Below, piece by piece: positions 7,988 through 15,023 of a stretch of DNA of 21,748 nucleotides; the first letter of the stretch is position 1, and each line of letters starts with the position of its first letter. Under the pieces are notes generated by a model. It saw nothing but the letters and a program-made list of their open reading frames with translations, did no database searches and had not been told where the DNA came from. This DNA comes from Deltaproteobacteria bacterium (GTDB taxonomy: Bacteria > Desulfobacterota_B > Binatia > UBA9968), in NCBI GenBank assembly GCA_005879255.1, contig VBKY01000105.1, positions 1 through 21,748 of the forward strand, given 5' to 3'. The translations under genes and the position numbers were made by a program.

Positions 7988-8013
7988 ATACCGCTGAAGT
8001 TCTCCAGAGCTTG

Positions 8014-8379
8014 ATGCGTTCGTACCGAGAGATAGTAAATTTCCTTCTCATCCGGGAACAACTGTCGCTAGGGTGGAAGATCGGTTTCGTCATTTGCGCT
8101 GCCCTCGTGTACGGGGCGTTGACGCTGCGGCATATTACGATTCAATCCATCGACTTGTCAGGCACAGTGGTGAACGACCGGACTGATGTGAAGGCAGGGG
8201 CCTTAGTGGACTATCTGACCGTGCAACTCGATAGCGGTGACACCGTACGCGCAAGCAGCGCTGGAACGATCGATTATCGTCCCGGTCAGCGAGTGCTCGT
8301 TAAAGAAAAGAGCACTAACTTTTTTGGTATCAGAAAGCACGAATTCAAGAAATATCTCGATGAACGCCGTTGGGAGTGA
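8014..8379 (+). CDS. Hypothetical membrane-anchored protein with a beta-rich domain
   Basis: The 121 residues comprise a short N-terminal segment, one membrane helix at about 20-38 (LGWKIGFVICAALVYGALTL) and a soluble domain. The soluble domain has alternating hydrophobic strands and Gly/Asp turns (SGTVVNDRTD, VDYLTVQLDSGDTVRASSAG, RPGQRVLVKE), suggesting a small beta-barrel of the OB or SH3 kind. It ends in a charged helix (EFKKYLDERR). The exact family is not recognised. The ATG at 8014 is chosen over the TTG just before it; the ribosome site is weak. The 3' end comes 38 bases before the preferred start of the acetyltransferase gene. The close spacing on both sides suggests one transcript from 7460 to 8969. 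Confidence 0.6.
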   Translation: MRSYREIVNFLLIREQLSLGWKIGFVICAALVYGALTLRHITIQSIDLSGTVVNDRTDVKAGALVDYLTVQLDSGDTVRASSAGTIDYRPGQRVLVKEKSTNFFGIRKHEFKKYLDERRWE

Positions 8380-8417
8380 CAAGAACCGAAAGTTCTCGTC
8401 CACCGATATTGGGATCC

Positions 8418-8969
8418 ATGTCTGCCGTTGAATATCGTCGAGCAAAGCCAGCGGACTATGGTGACATCCTGCGTCTTCAGTCCGCCAATTACATCGCGAA
8501 TCTTTCCGAAGAGGAACGCAAGACGGGGTTTCTATCGGCGCAATTTACGCCGGAGCAAACTGCTCAGATTGCCGAGGATCTTGGCACGATCCTCGCCGCC
8601 ATTGATGATCAGATTGTAGGATTTGTTTGCGCATTTCGGAACGAATTCGAAACTGGGTCGCCGGTCATTGCAAAGATGCTCGCATCTTACGATCGCATGA
8701 TCTTTGAGGGCCGCCCGCTGAGTTCGTTCAACAGCTACATCTACGGTCCGGTGTGCATCGCGCGCGAGTTCCGTAGCCGAGGGTTGCTGCGCGGGCTTTT
8801 CAAAGCGCTGAAAAAGAGTTTGGCCGACCAATTCGAAATCGGCGTTGCCTTTGTTTCGCGGAGTAATCCCCATTCTCTGCAAGCGCATATAGACGGTCTG
8901 GGCATGAGCGAAGTCGGCGATTTCGAATGCGGCGGCAATGTCTACGTTGTCTTGGCCTTTCGCGTTTGA
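8418..8969 (+). CDS. GNAT family N-acetyltransferase
   Basis: From the ATG at 8418 the product is 183 residues, a normal GNAT length. The N-terminus (VEYRRAKPADYGDILRLQSAN) is the typical first strand and helix. IVGFVCAFRNEF fits strand 4, and IYGPVCIAREFRSRGLLRGLF holds the acetyl-CoA-binding motif A with the R-x-x-G-L-L loop, followed by GVAFVSRSNPHSLQAH and LGMSEVGDFECGG. The family transfers an acetyl group from acetyl-CoA to an amine in the cytoplasm; the acceptor cannot be read from the sequence. A TTG at 8370 extends the frame but gives a non-family N-terminus and overlaps the upstream gene, so I prefer 8418, which has a modest GGGAT site. Confidence 0.85.
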   Translation: MSAVEYRRAKPADYGDILRLQSANYIANLSEEERKTGFLSAQFTPEQTAQIAEDLGTILAAIDDQIVGFVCAFRNEFETGSPVIAKMLASYDRMIFEGRPLSSFNSYIYGPVCIAREFRSRGLLRGLFKALKKSLADQFEIGVAFVSRSNPHSLQAHIDGLGMSEVGDFECGGNVYVVLAFRV

Positions 8970-9002
8970 GGGGAAGAACTAGTCAGTAGAGTGTCTTTGC
9001 GG

Positions 9003-9024
9003 CCTCGCCCGCATGCGGGCGAGG
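9003..9024. repeat. Perfect 22-bp palindrome, interspersed-repeat type
   Basis: The arms CCTCGCCCGCA (9003-9013) and TGCGGGCGAGG (9014-9024) are exact reverse complements with no loop. The following GAACTGGTGAGGG is a tail I have seen beside such GC-rich intergenic repeats in other bacterial genomes. The element lies 33 bases after the acetyltransferase stop. It may act as a stem-loop at the transcript end, although no T-tract follows. The rest of the 200-base gap contains nothing else recognised. Confidence 0.8.
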
Positions 9025-9168
9025 GAACTGGTGAGGGCAAGCGGAGAGCCTGAAGTGCTTTCCTAACAAAGTACCGGTTCCCTGTTGACGCTTCGCAATC
9101 CCTCCCATAGAATCGATTCACCGAGGCGGAAAACGCCGCGCCAAATCCAGATCAAGGGAGAATTCGAG

Positions 9169-9672
9169 ATGGATGCTGATGCAAAGAAAACCGCGTTACG
9201 AATGATTCCCTATGGCTTGTATGTATTAACTGCGGAAGACAAAGCCGGCAAGGTAGCCGCCGCGACAGTCAATTGGGTGACTCAGACGGCATTTCAACCG
9301 CCGCTCGTTGTGGTCGGTGTGAAGGCCGATTCCGGGGCGCACGCGATTATCAAGGAATCGAAGACGTTTGCCCTCAACATTCTCGGCAAAGATCAAAAAG
9401 GCCAGGCATTCACATTTTTCAAACCGCTCGAGCGCGAAGGGAATACGATCGGCGGCGAGCCATTCCGCAAGGGAACACTCGGCGCGCCGATTCTCGAAAA
9501 GGCGCCGGCCTTTGTCGAATGCGCGCTCGTCGACACGATTGAAAAGGGCGACCACTCCATCTTTGTCGGCGAAGTGAAGGACGCCGGTGTAGCAGCGCAG
9601 CCGAGCGGCCGCCCGGACGACGTTACGCTTACACTGAAAGATCTCGGCGACAAAGTTTTTTACGGCGGTTAA
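9169..9672 (+). CDS. Flavin reductase-like domain protein
   Basis: The 167 residues match the flavin reductase-like family (FMN-binding split barrel, the HpaC/RutF type). The N-terminus IPYGLYVLTAEDKAGKVAAA, then TVNWVTQTAFQPPLVVVGV and the SGAHAIIKESKTFALNILGK region cover the strands that hold the flavin. FVECALVDTIEKGDHSIFVG is the usual C-terminal strand pair with the G-D-H. Such proteins use NAD(P)H to reduce FMN or FAD, often to feed a two-component monooxygenase, or simply bind FMN. The ATG at 9169 is preceded by AAGGGAG at good spacing; upstream in-frame codons lack one. The next gene starts 18 bases later with its own strong ribosome site, so the two form a two-gene operon. No oxygenase component lies beside it. 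Confidence 0.88.
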   Translation: MDADAKKTALRMIPYGLYVLTAEDKAGKVAAATVNWVTQTAFQPPLVVVGVKADSGAHAIIKESKTFALNILGKDQKGQAFTFFKPLEREGNTIGGEPFRKGTLGAPILEKAPAFVECALVDTIEKGDHSIFVGEVKDAGVAAQPSGRPDDVTLTLKDLGDKVFYGG

Positions 9673-9690
9673 CAATCAAAGGAGGCGCGC

Positions 9691-10077
9691 ATGGCAAAGA
9701 TTCGACATATCGCGTATCGCGCAGTAGACGTGGATGCCATGGCCAAGTTTTTCGTCGACGCCATGGGCATGAAATTGATTCAAAAGCGCAAGAACAACGC
9801 CATTGATCTGAGCGATGGATCGGTCAATATCACGGTATTGCCGCTCGGCGCCGGCATGCCGGACGGGGAAAAGAAGCGTGCGGGTATTGATCATATCGGC
9901 TTTTCGGCGGAGAACGATCAAGAACAGTTTCGCATGTTGGAAGCCGCCGGGGCCAAGAAAGCCGGCACGCTCAACCTGGGTACCGCCTACTACGAAGACA
10001 AATTTCTCGGTCCCGAGGACATCATCATCGACGTTGGCCATTGGCAGGGAGCCGCGCCGGTTGGGAAAGAAGGGTAA
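9691..10077 (+). CDS. VOC superfamily protein (glyoxalase/bleomycin resistance/dioxygenase fold)
   Basis: The 128 residues contain the two beta-alpha-beta-beta-beta halves of a VOC domain. RHIAYRAVDVDAMAKFFVDA opens the first half, with His6 as a candidate metal ligand. GIDHIGFSAENDQEQFRMLE opens the second, with His in the matching place, and GPEDIIIDVGHW closes it; the usual final Glu ligand reads as Asp/Ile here. The family includes glyoxalases, epimerases, extradiol dioxygenases and drug-binding proteins, and the sequence does not select one. The start has an ideal AAAGGAGG site. It is co-transcribed with the flavin reductase-like gene, so a joint role in redox modification of an aromatic or other small molecule is an inference. 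Confidence 0.85.
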   Translation: MAKIRHIAYRAVDVDAMAKFFVDAMGMKLIQKRKNNAIDLSDGSVNITVLPLGAGMPDGEKKRAGIDHIGFSAENDQEQFRMLEAAGAKKAGTLNLGTAYYEDKFLGPEDIIIDVGHWQGAAPVGKEG

Positions 10078-10114
10078 TAGGTATTTCCAACCGCAAAGAA
10101 AGCAAAGTTCGCAA

Positions 10115-10144
10115 ATCAAGGAACGGTTGCAACCGTTCCTTGAT
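10115..10144. repeat. Perfect 30-bp palindrome between convergent genes, possible bidirectional terminator
   Basis: The half ATCAAGGAACGGTTG (10115-10129) is followed directly by its exact reverse complement to 10144. It lies 37 bases after the VOC stop and about 110 bases before the stop of the convergent solute-binding-protein gene. That position fits a shared terminator, though no T-run follows. A second perfect 12-bp palindrome, AGAGACGTCTCT, lies at 10163-10174. The remainder of the 175-base gap has no coding signal. Confidence 0.85.
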
Positions 10145-10252
10145 CGGATTCAATCGATCCCAAGAGACGTCTCTCTTCCCCTGTTACTAGAATTTCCTGC
10201 AATGTCATCCTTCGGCTTAAGTCTCGGGATAGCATTTGTGTGTCAGACTAAG

Positions 10253-11302
10253 CTAAAAAGACGATCGTCTGGTTACATCGCGAAGCCTATTTCTCCACTT
10301 CTCTTCGAGCTTATCGATCTGCTCTGCCGTTAGCCCCTGCTCGGGATACCAACGCTTGAAACCATAATCCTTCGTGGGATTGCCGTATTCGTACTGCTCG
10401 AGCACTTTCTGTCCTCCCTCACCGAGGATAAATTCGGCCATCAGCAACGCGGCATGGGGATGCGGCGCTTTCGCCGAGACCGCCGTCGAGCCGGAGTTGG
10501 ACGGGACGACATCCATCGGAATCCACGCAATCGGAGCGCCGACTTTCAACGATACCTCGACGTGATTGCGGAACGTGGTAGGCGATACGCCGACTTCGCC
10601 AGAGATTACCAGGTCGAGTAAGGCCCGCCCCGAGACGTTATGTATTGCTGGGCCGAGAGCCTTGAGTTTTTTGACGTATTCTTCGCCTCTGAACTTGAGC
10701 ATCGCGCCCACGACCGTCACGCCCGTGTCACTGCCTGCGAAAGCGATCTTATCTTTCAATTCAGGACGCAATAGTCCTTCGTAATTTTTCGGCGCTAGCT
10801 TCTCCGGAATGGCGTTCCTGTTGTAGGCGAGGCCGATATGTGACTCCCGGTCGATGGCCCAGAATACTAAACCTTTGGGGCCTTTTTCTTTCACGTTGTC
10901 CGGATATTTTGCTTGAGCGGAGAAATGGTACGGCACCAACATATTGTTGTCTTTGAGAAGCTTGAGAAGTGGAATGGTGGTTTCCAGGGTGTCGACAATG
11001 TGGCGTTGCGCTTGCGCCTCGGCCAGAATACGCGCGCCCATTTCTTGGCGGGTGGCGCGATACGTCTCAACTTTGACCCCGGGATACCTGGCTTCGAATG
11101 CGCCGTAGAGCTGTTTGTACGACTCGCCAGCGAGCGACGTGTACCAGGTGATCTTTCCCTCGGCCTTGGCCCCGGTGTAAAGCATCTTCTCGCGGTCCGG
11201 CTTGTTGTACGTGGCCAGCTGCTCTATCGACATTTTGCTCTGGGTCCAACCGGCACTTGCTAGAGTGAGGCTGGCGAGTAACGCTCCGGCGATGGCTTTC
11301 AT
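10253..11302 (-). CDS. ABC transporter solute-binding protein (Fe3+/polyamine type), secreted
   Basis: The 349-residue protein begins with a Sec signal peptide (MKAIAGALLASLTLASAGWTQS), with cleavage likely after about residue 19. The mature part has the layout of family 1/Fe3+-type periplasmic binding proteins: EGKITWYTSLAGESYKQLYG as first strand, FEARYPGVKVETYRATRQEM, then GLAYNRNAIPEKLAPKNYEG and KAPHPHAALLMAEFILGEGG near the C-terminus. Such proteins bind ferric iron, polyamines or small organic anions outside the membrane and deliver them to an ABC permease. No permease or ATPase gene is present nearby, so it is an orphan here. The start is supported by AAAGGAG. It is the third gene of an operon, 29 bases after the metallo-beta-lactamase-fold gene; I infer an organic-acid ligand from this context, weakly. 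Confidence 0.88.
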   Translation of the reverse strand: MKAIAGALLASLTLASAGWTQSKMSIEQLATYNKPDREKMLYTGAKAEGKITWYTSLAGESYKQLYGAFEARYPGVKVETYRATRQEMGARILAEAQAQRHIVDTLETTIPLLKLLKDNNMLVPYHFSAQAKYPDNVKEKGPKGLVFWAIDRESHIGLAYNRNAIPEKLAPKNYEGLLRPELKDKIAFAGSDTGVTVVGAMLKFRGEEYVKKLKALGPAIHNVSGRALLDLVISGEVGVSPTTFRNHVEVSLKVGAPIAWIPMDVVPSNSGSTAVSAKAPHPHAALLMAEFILGEGGQKVLEQYEYGNPTKDYGFKRWYPEQGLTAEQIDKLEEKWRNRLRDVTRRSSF

Positions 11303-11331
11303 CCGGTTTCTCCTTTGGACGATTCTTCAGG

Positions 11332-12264
11332 CTAATAACCCGTTTCCATGAGCTGATTGTAGTAGAGCTTGATGAACGGTTTCAGTCTATCGGTTCGCTT
11401 ATAGTGCGCGAATTCTTGCGGCACTTTAATTTCTTTTTCAATTTGCGCCAGACTCTTGCCGGTGGTGATCATCTTGGCGACTTCGTCGCGCATCACAATG
11501 AAATAACGTTTTTGTTCCTCGAGATCTTTGATACCGCGTCCGATATGCACGGGCCCGTGGCCTGGCACATAGGTGTCGACCGGTAAGTGACGCGCCATGA
11601 TGCGGTCAAGAATTTCGATCCAACCTTTGACGTTGGAATAGAAAATGTCCCCCGATTCGCCTTGGCCAGGGTGGACTTCGGTGTCCAGAAGGTCGCCCAT
11701 GAGAAACACGCGCTTCTGCGGAATATAAACGGTGAGGTCGCCGGTACTGTGGCCTCTGCCCTCGGCTGTAATTTGAAACGTCAGCCCGCCAAAATAGAGC
11801 GTCATGTTACCGTCGAAACCGATGTCAGGCTTCACCAACTCTTTCCCTTTGTACACAGCATTGCGGGGATCGTTCGATTCCTTGCGCTCGTTAAAACCAG
11901 CCAACTCTTGCATTTGGAGGTCGTGTACCTGGTTTTTGGTAGCAATGTAGGTGGGCTTGTCGTCGCGGAAATACCACGCGCCTGAAGCGTGGTCCAGGGC
12001 GCTGTGCGAAGAAATTAGGTAGCGAACTTTTTTATCGGTGAGCTTGCGCAGTCCCGCCAGGACTTGGTCGGCAGTAAGGATGTTGAAATCAAAAACCACG
12101 ACACCTTCGTCGGTGATGACCACAGTAGCATTGCTGGTGCCACTGGTATTTTCAAACATGTAAACGCCGTCGGCAATTTTCACCGGCCGCATTTGCTCCG
12201 GCGCGGAAGCGCCGATGCTCAGGCACCAAACCAACGTGAATAGCGCGGCAATCTTGGCTTTCAT
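11332..12264 (-). CDS. Secreted metallo-beta-lactamase-fold protein with altered HxHxDH motif
   Basis: The 310 residues start with a signal peptide (MKAKIAALFTLVWCLSIGASA) and continue with an MBL fold: GVYMFENTSGTSNATVVITD, VVVFDFNILTADQVLAGL, then the metal motif, GHSTGD, FLMGDLLDTEVHPG and TYVPGHGPVHIG. The usual H-x-H-x-D-H reads H-S-A-L-D-H, so the second His is Ala. The later His, Asp and His ligands are kept. Loss of one zinc-1 ligand means it may work with one metal or an altered site. Relatives hydrolyse thioesters, lactones or other esters, and some are exported. The ribosome site is GAGGAAGT. It lies 34 bases after the CitE-like gene and 29 before the solute-binding-protein gene, so it probably acts in the periplasm within the same pathway. 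Confidence 0.87.
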   Translation of the reverse strand: MKAKIAALFTLVWCLSIGASAPEQMRPVKIADGVYMFENTSGTSNATVVITDEGVVVFDFNILTADQVLAGLRKLTDKKVRYLISSHSALDHASGAWYFRDDKPTYIATKNQVHDLQMQELAGFNERKESNDPRNAVYKGKELVKPDIGFDGNMTLYFGGLTFQITAEGRGHSTGDLTVYIPQKRVFLMGDLLDTEVHPGQGESGDIFYSNVKGWIEILDRIMARHLPVDTYVPGHGPVHIGRGIKDLEEQKRYFIVMRDEVAKMITTGKSLAQIEKEIKVPQEFAHYKRTDRLKPFIKLYYNQLMETGY

Positions 12265-12298
12265 TGCGTTACTTCCTCACAACGTGGACTCTCTCGGA

Positions 12299-13183
12299 CT
12301 ATTTTAAGATTCCTAATGACCTGGCCATGTCGATGGTGCGCCGCGCGCGCTCGACGATCGGCCGATCGATCAGCTGGCCGCCGAAGGCGATGGAGCCGTC
12401 GCCGCGGGCGTTCGCTTCTTCGAAGGCTTGCAAGACTTTTTGGCAGTAATCGATCTCTTCAGCGGTCGGACTAAATGTCGTATTGATCGCATCGACCTGT
12501 GACGGGTGAATGCAGGACATCCCGGAAAAGCCGAGCTGGCGCGACTGTTTGGCAAATCCCAAGAGCCCCTGGCTGTCGTTCAGATCGACCCAGACGCCGT
12601 CTACGGCTTGCACGTGAGAGCATGCGGCAGCGATGACCATGGACGAGCGCGCGTAGATAAGATCGCGCGCTTCGCCCTCGCGCACGGTCGGCAAGCCGAT
12701 CTCACGGCCAAAATCTTCGGCGCCGAATAGTAATCCGGCAACGCGAGTTGAGCTGGCGGCGATCGCCGGCGCGTTGAGCAAGCCCCTCGGGCTTTCGATG
12801 GCGATCAAGAGTTTTACGCTGCCTTTCTTCAAGTTATTTTTCGGTTCTTGATCATTCAGAATCGCGTCGATCTGGCGCACTTCTTCTGGAGTATCGACTT
12901 TGGGGCAAACGAGACCTTCGAGACCCGGCCGAATGACAGCCTCTAGATCCGCATCCATGCGCGCATGGCCGATGGCATTGATGCGTACGTAGCGCGCGGG
13001 GGAGCCGGGCGCTTTTTCACGGCCCAATGATTCGGCGATATTCTTGCGCGCGGCGTCTTTCTCATTCGGGGCCACGCCGTCTTCGATATCCAACATCATC
13101 GCGTCGGCGTTGAGCCCGAAAGCTTTGTCAATCATTCTCTGCCGGTGCCCTGGCACGAACAGCCATGAGCGAATTAAGTCCAT
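12299..13183 (-). CDS. CitE-like CoA-ester lyase (HpcH/HpaI aldolase superfamily)
   Basis: The 294-residue protein shows the hallmarks of the CitE/malyl-CoA lyase family: RSWLFVPGHRQRMIDKAFGL at the N-terminus, DAMMLDIEDGVAPNEKD, the VRINAIG strand, LEGLVCPKVDTPEEV, LLIAIESPRGLLN with the metal-binding Glu, and FGAEDFGREIG with the metal-binding Asp. CIHPSQVDAIN and IAFGGQLIDRPIVERA close the barrel. Members cleave malyl-CoA, citramalyl-CoA, methylmalyl-CoA or HMG-like esters into an acyl-CoA and a 2-oxo acid, using Mg2+. The exact ester is not determined by what I can see. The start follows GGAGGAG, a strong ribosome site. It leads a three-gene operon with exported MBL-fold and solute-binding proteins. 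Across the divergent gap lies an MFS transporter, with acyl-CoA dehydrogenase, MaoC and CaiB genes beyond. Confidence 0.92.
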   Translation of the reverse strand: MDLIRSWLFVPGHRQRMIDKAFGLNADAMMLDIEDGVAPNEKDAARKNIAESLGREKAPGSPARYVRINAIGHARMDADLEAVIRPGLEGLVCPKVDTPEEVRQIDAILNDQEPKNNLKKGSVKLLIAIESPRGLLNAPAIAASSTRVAGLLFGAEDFGREIGLPTVREGEARDLIYARSSMVIAAACSHVQAVDGVWVDLNDSQGLLGFAKQSRQLGFSGMSCIHPSQVDAINTTFSPTAEEIDYCQKVLQAFEEANARGDGSIAFGGQLIDRPIVERARRTIDMARSLGILK

Positions 13184-13312
13184 CGCAGAAATCTCCTCCG
13201 CCGTTTCCTTACCTGATGGACGGGCAAATGTCTAACATGTCGAGTCAGAAACAGGGCGCAGCGATCGATTCGAGGTTATTAGCCAAGGTCGAAGAAAGAT
13301 TTCTCGCTCCGC

Positions 13313-13444
13313 CAGACTGTGTGAAACTACGTTCATGGTTCGACTAAGCTCACCACGAACGGTACGGGTTCCTTAGAATCTGAGCATTTATCCGTTCGCC
13401 CTGAGCGTCGTCGAAGGGCTCCGCAAGAGTTTTCACACAGTCTG
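13313..13444. repeat. Nested inverted-repeat element (MITE-like intergenic repeat)
   Basis: Outer arms CAGACTGTGTGAAACT (13313-13328) and its complement at 13428-13444 pair apart from one extra base. Between them lie two further hairpins. GTTCATGGT...ACCACGAAC occupies 13331-13360. GCCCT...AGGGC (13398-13419) lies inside a CCGTTCGCCCTGAGC-type repeat that is common between genes of many environmental bacteria. The layout of outer arms plus inner hairpins resembles a small non-autonomous element or a composite of repeats. It fills most of the 404-base gap between the divergent CitE-like and MFS genes; the remainder shows only another hairpin and the promoter regions expected there. Confidence 0.7.
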
Positions 13445-13491
13445 CCGCTCGAAATAACACTTTCGAATCTGCCTTTTGTTGATCCGTCATC

Positions 13492-13523
13492 GCGAACCCT
13501 TCGGCTTTGCTTAGGGTAAACTC
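13492..13523. repeat. Third hairpin repeat, inverted copy of the GCCCTGAGC-type element
   Basis: ACCCT (13496-13500) and AGGGT (13513-13517) pair around CGGCTTTGCTT inside a GCGAACCCTTCGGCTTTGC context. Read on the other strand it is the same kind of 'ccctgagc...gaagggttcg' repeat as at 13392-13419, in the opposite direction. It lies about 65 bases before the MFS start. Confidence 0.6.
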
Positions 13524-13587
13524 CGTGAGAGGTCTTTTTCCCAATTCGGTTGAACCCGCGCAGTTTTTAGAGAATAAGTGGACGGAT

Positions 13588-14781
13588 ATGAAACGCAGCA
13601 CGTTAAGACTCCTGGTGCCGATCGTAGCCGTGACGATACAAAGTAATTCGGCATCGACGGTGATTCCGCCCTACCTTGATCACATGCACATCCCCGTGGC
13701 GCTCATTGGCGCGCTCGTTTCTTTGGGGCCCGTTTTCGCGCTCATTTCGCGGCTGCCGGTGGGGATGGCGTACAGTCAGGGGCGTGCCCGCGCGCTCTTG
13801 TCGAGCGCAATTCTCGCCATGGGAGTCACCAATTATCTTTTCAGTTTTGCCACAGACAGCTTGACGTTTGCCTTCGTGCAAGCACTCAACGGCTGCGCTT
13901 ACGGCGCAGTGACGACACTTTACATGGCGTTTTACGTGGACTCGTTGGCGGCGGATGAAAATCGCAATCACGCGATGGGCTACTACGTAGGCACCTTGGC
14001 GCTCGGCTATTCGACGGGTAATTTTTGCGGCGGGCTGATCGCCGACCATTGGGGCTATGATTGGACATTTCAGTTGGGAGCATTGTTGTCGCTGGTGTCG
14101 GTCGGATTACTTTGGTCCCTACACGGCCCGAGCGGCAGCGGCGAAAGCAAAGTGAGAGGGAAAGGCGGCGATAAATTAACGTCGAAGGAATTATTTCGGG
14201 CGCTGCTCGAACCTGAGCTTGCCACAGTCGTCCTTGTCGCTCTTTTTCTCAATCTGCTGCATCAGATGGGCGGCGTGTTTATCTCCCTCTATGCGCTCGC
14301 CGTGGGCATGAACCTGACCCAGATCGGCATCATTCGCGCCGCCTATGCCGGTTGCAACGCGGTTACTCGTCCGATCAGCGGCCATGTGGTCGATAAAGTC
14401 GGCCATCGCGGCCTGTCTTACCTCGGCTTGCCGCTGCAGTCGTTGATCCTCATGCTCGTGCCGCTGTTCAGCGGCTTCGGTTCGATTTTGCTCGTCTACG
14501 TCGCGTCGGGCTTGTTGCGTGCGATCGTCGTCGTCGCCAATGCGGTTGGATTGGTGCAAGACGTTCCCGAAAGCCGGGTGCGGCGCGGCCTCACGTCGGG
14601 GGTGTACAATGCGGCCGGCGATCTCGGCAATATTTTGGGTCCATCCGTTGGTGGCTTCATCGCCCACGCCACGGGAATTGCCAGTGTCTTTGTCGTGGGA
14701 TCCTTGGGATCGACGGCGCTGTTCCTGATCGGCGTGTTATTGCTGCGCCGCTTGAAGCGGCCTGCCGAATCTGCCGGTTGA
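13588..14781 (+). CDS. MFS transporter (12-helix)
   Basis: The 397-residue protein has about twelve hydrophobic segments in two halves separated by a charged loop (GPSGSGESKVRGKGGDKLTSKE) after helix six, as in the major facilitator superfamily. The helix 2-3 loop (SRLPVGMAYSQGRARAL) and the helix 8-9 loop (RPISGHVVDKVGHRG) are the two related motif A sites. NAAGDLGNILGPSVGGFIA is a typical helix 11 segment. It moves a small solute across the inner membrane by ion coupling; direction and substrate are unknown. I start it at the ATG at 13588 because the upstream TTG gives residues encoded by the intergenic repeat. The ribosome site is weak. Its place beside CoA-ester genes makes an organic acid a reasonable guess for the substrate. 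Confidence 0.9.
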   Translation: MKRSTLRLLVPIVAVTIQSNSASTVIPPYLDHMHIPVALIGALVSLGPVFALISRLPVGMAYSQGRARALLSSAILAMGVTNYLFSFATDSLTFAFVQALNGCAYGAVTTLYMAFYVDSLAADENRNHAMGYYVGTLALGYSTGNFCGGLIADHWGYDWTFQLGALLSLVSVGLLWSLHGPSGSGESKVRGKGGDKLTSKELFRALLEPELATVVLVALFLNLLHQMGGVFISLYALAVGMNLTQIGIIRAAYAGCNAVTRPISGHVVDKVGHRGLSYLGLPLQSLILMLVPLFSGFGSILLVYVASGLLRAIVVVANAVGLVQDVPESRVRRGLTSGVYNAAGDLGNILGPSVGGFIAHATGIASVFVVGSLGSTALFLIGVLLLRRLKRPAESAG

Positions 14782-14784
14782 GTT

Positions 14785-14962
14785 AGTTCGCGGTCTGCGG
14801 CGCGAGCCAAGCTGAAGTCGTATCCCCGTGTAATCGCCATTGGTTCGGCGGCGCCGATCACCTGCCGAATCACCGCCAGATCGTTTCTTCATCTACGGTT
14901 CCATCGGTTGTAAAGGTTGAGATCAAGTCGTCGTAGACGCGCCCGGCTAGATCGCGCTCGAC
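14785..14962 (-). pseudogene. Frame-broken C-terminal remnant of an NMT1-type ABC substrate-binding protein
   Basis: On the minus strand one frame reads VERDLAGRVYDDLISTFTTD then GTVDEET, and a second frame then continues DLAVIRQVIGAAEPMAITRG followed by YDFSLARAADREL. Joined, these resemble the C-terminus of NMT1/THI5-like substrate-binding proteins: an R-x-Y-D-x-L-x-x-x-F-T-x-D-G-T segment followed by a final D-F-S-L. At least one frameshift separates the parts, a stop codon lies just upstream, and the natural stop is lost, so the second frame runs into the 3' end of the MFS gene antisense. The rest of the 242-base gap to the acyl-CoA dehydrogenase gene has no clear coding signal. The family call is from memory of the pattern. 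Confidence 0.5.
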
Positions 14963-15023
14963 TTAGCGTGCCAGCGCTTAGGGTGGCAGCAATTACTTTC
15001 GAAGAGGGTGGCTTATCTGAGTT

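Noticed and set aside
13350..13601. Minus-strand frame upstream of the MFS gene that reads like a protein.
   Set aside because: Its translation comes from the intergenic hairpin repeats (for example TLSKAEGFAMTDQQ), a common source of spurious calls.
14496..14873. Minus-strand 125-residue frame as an intact gene.
   Set aside because: Only its first 30 or so residues look like protein and they belong to the frame-broken binding-protein remnant; the rest is antisense to the MFS gene.
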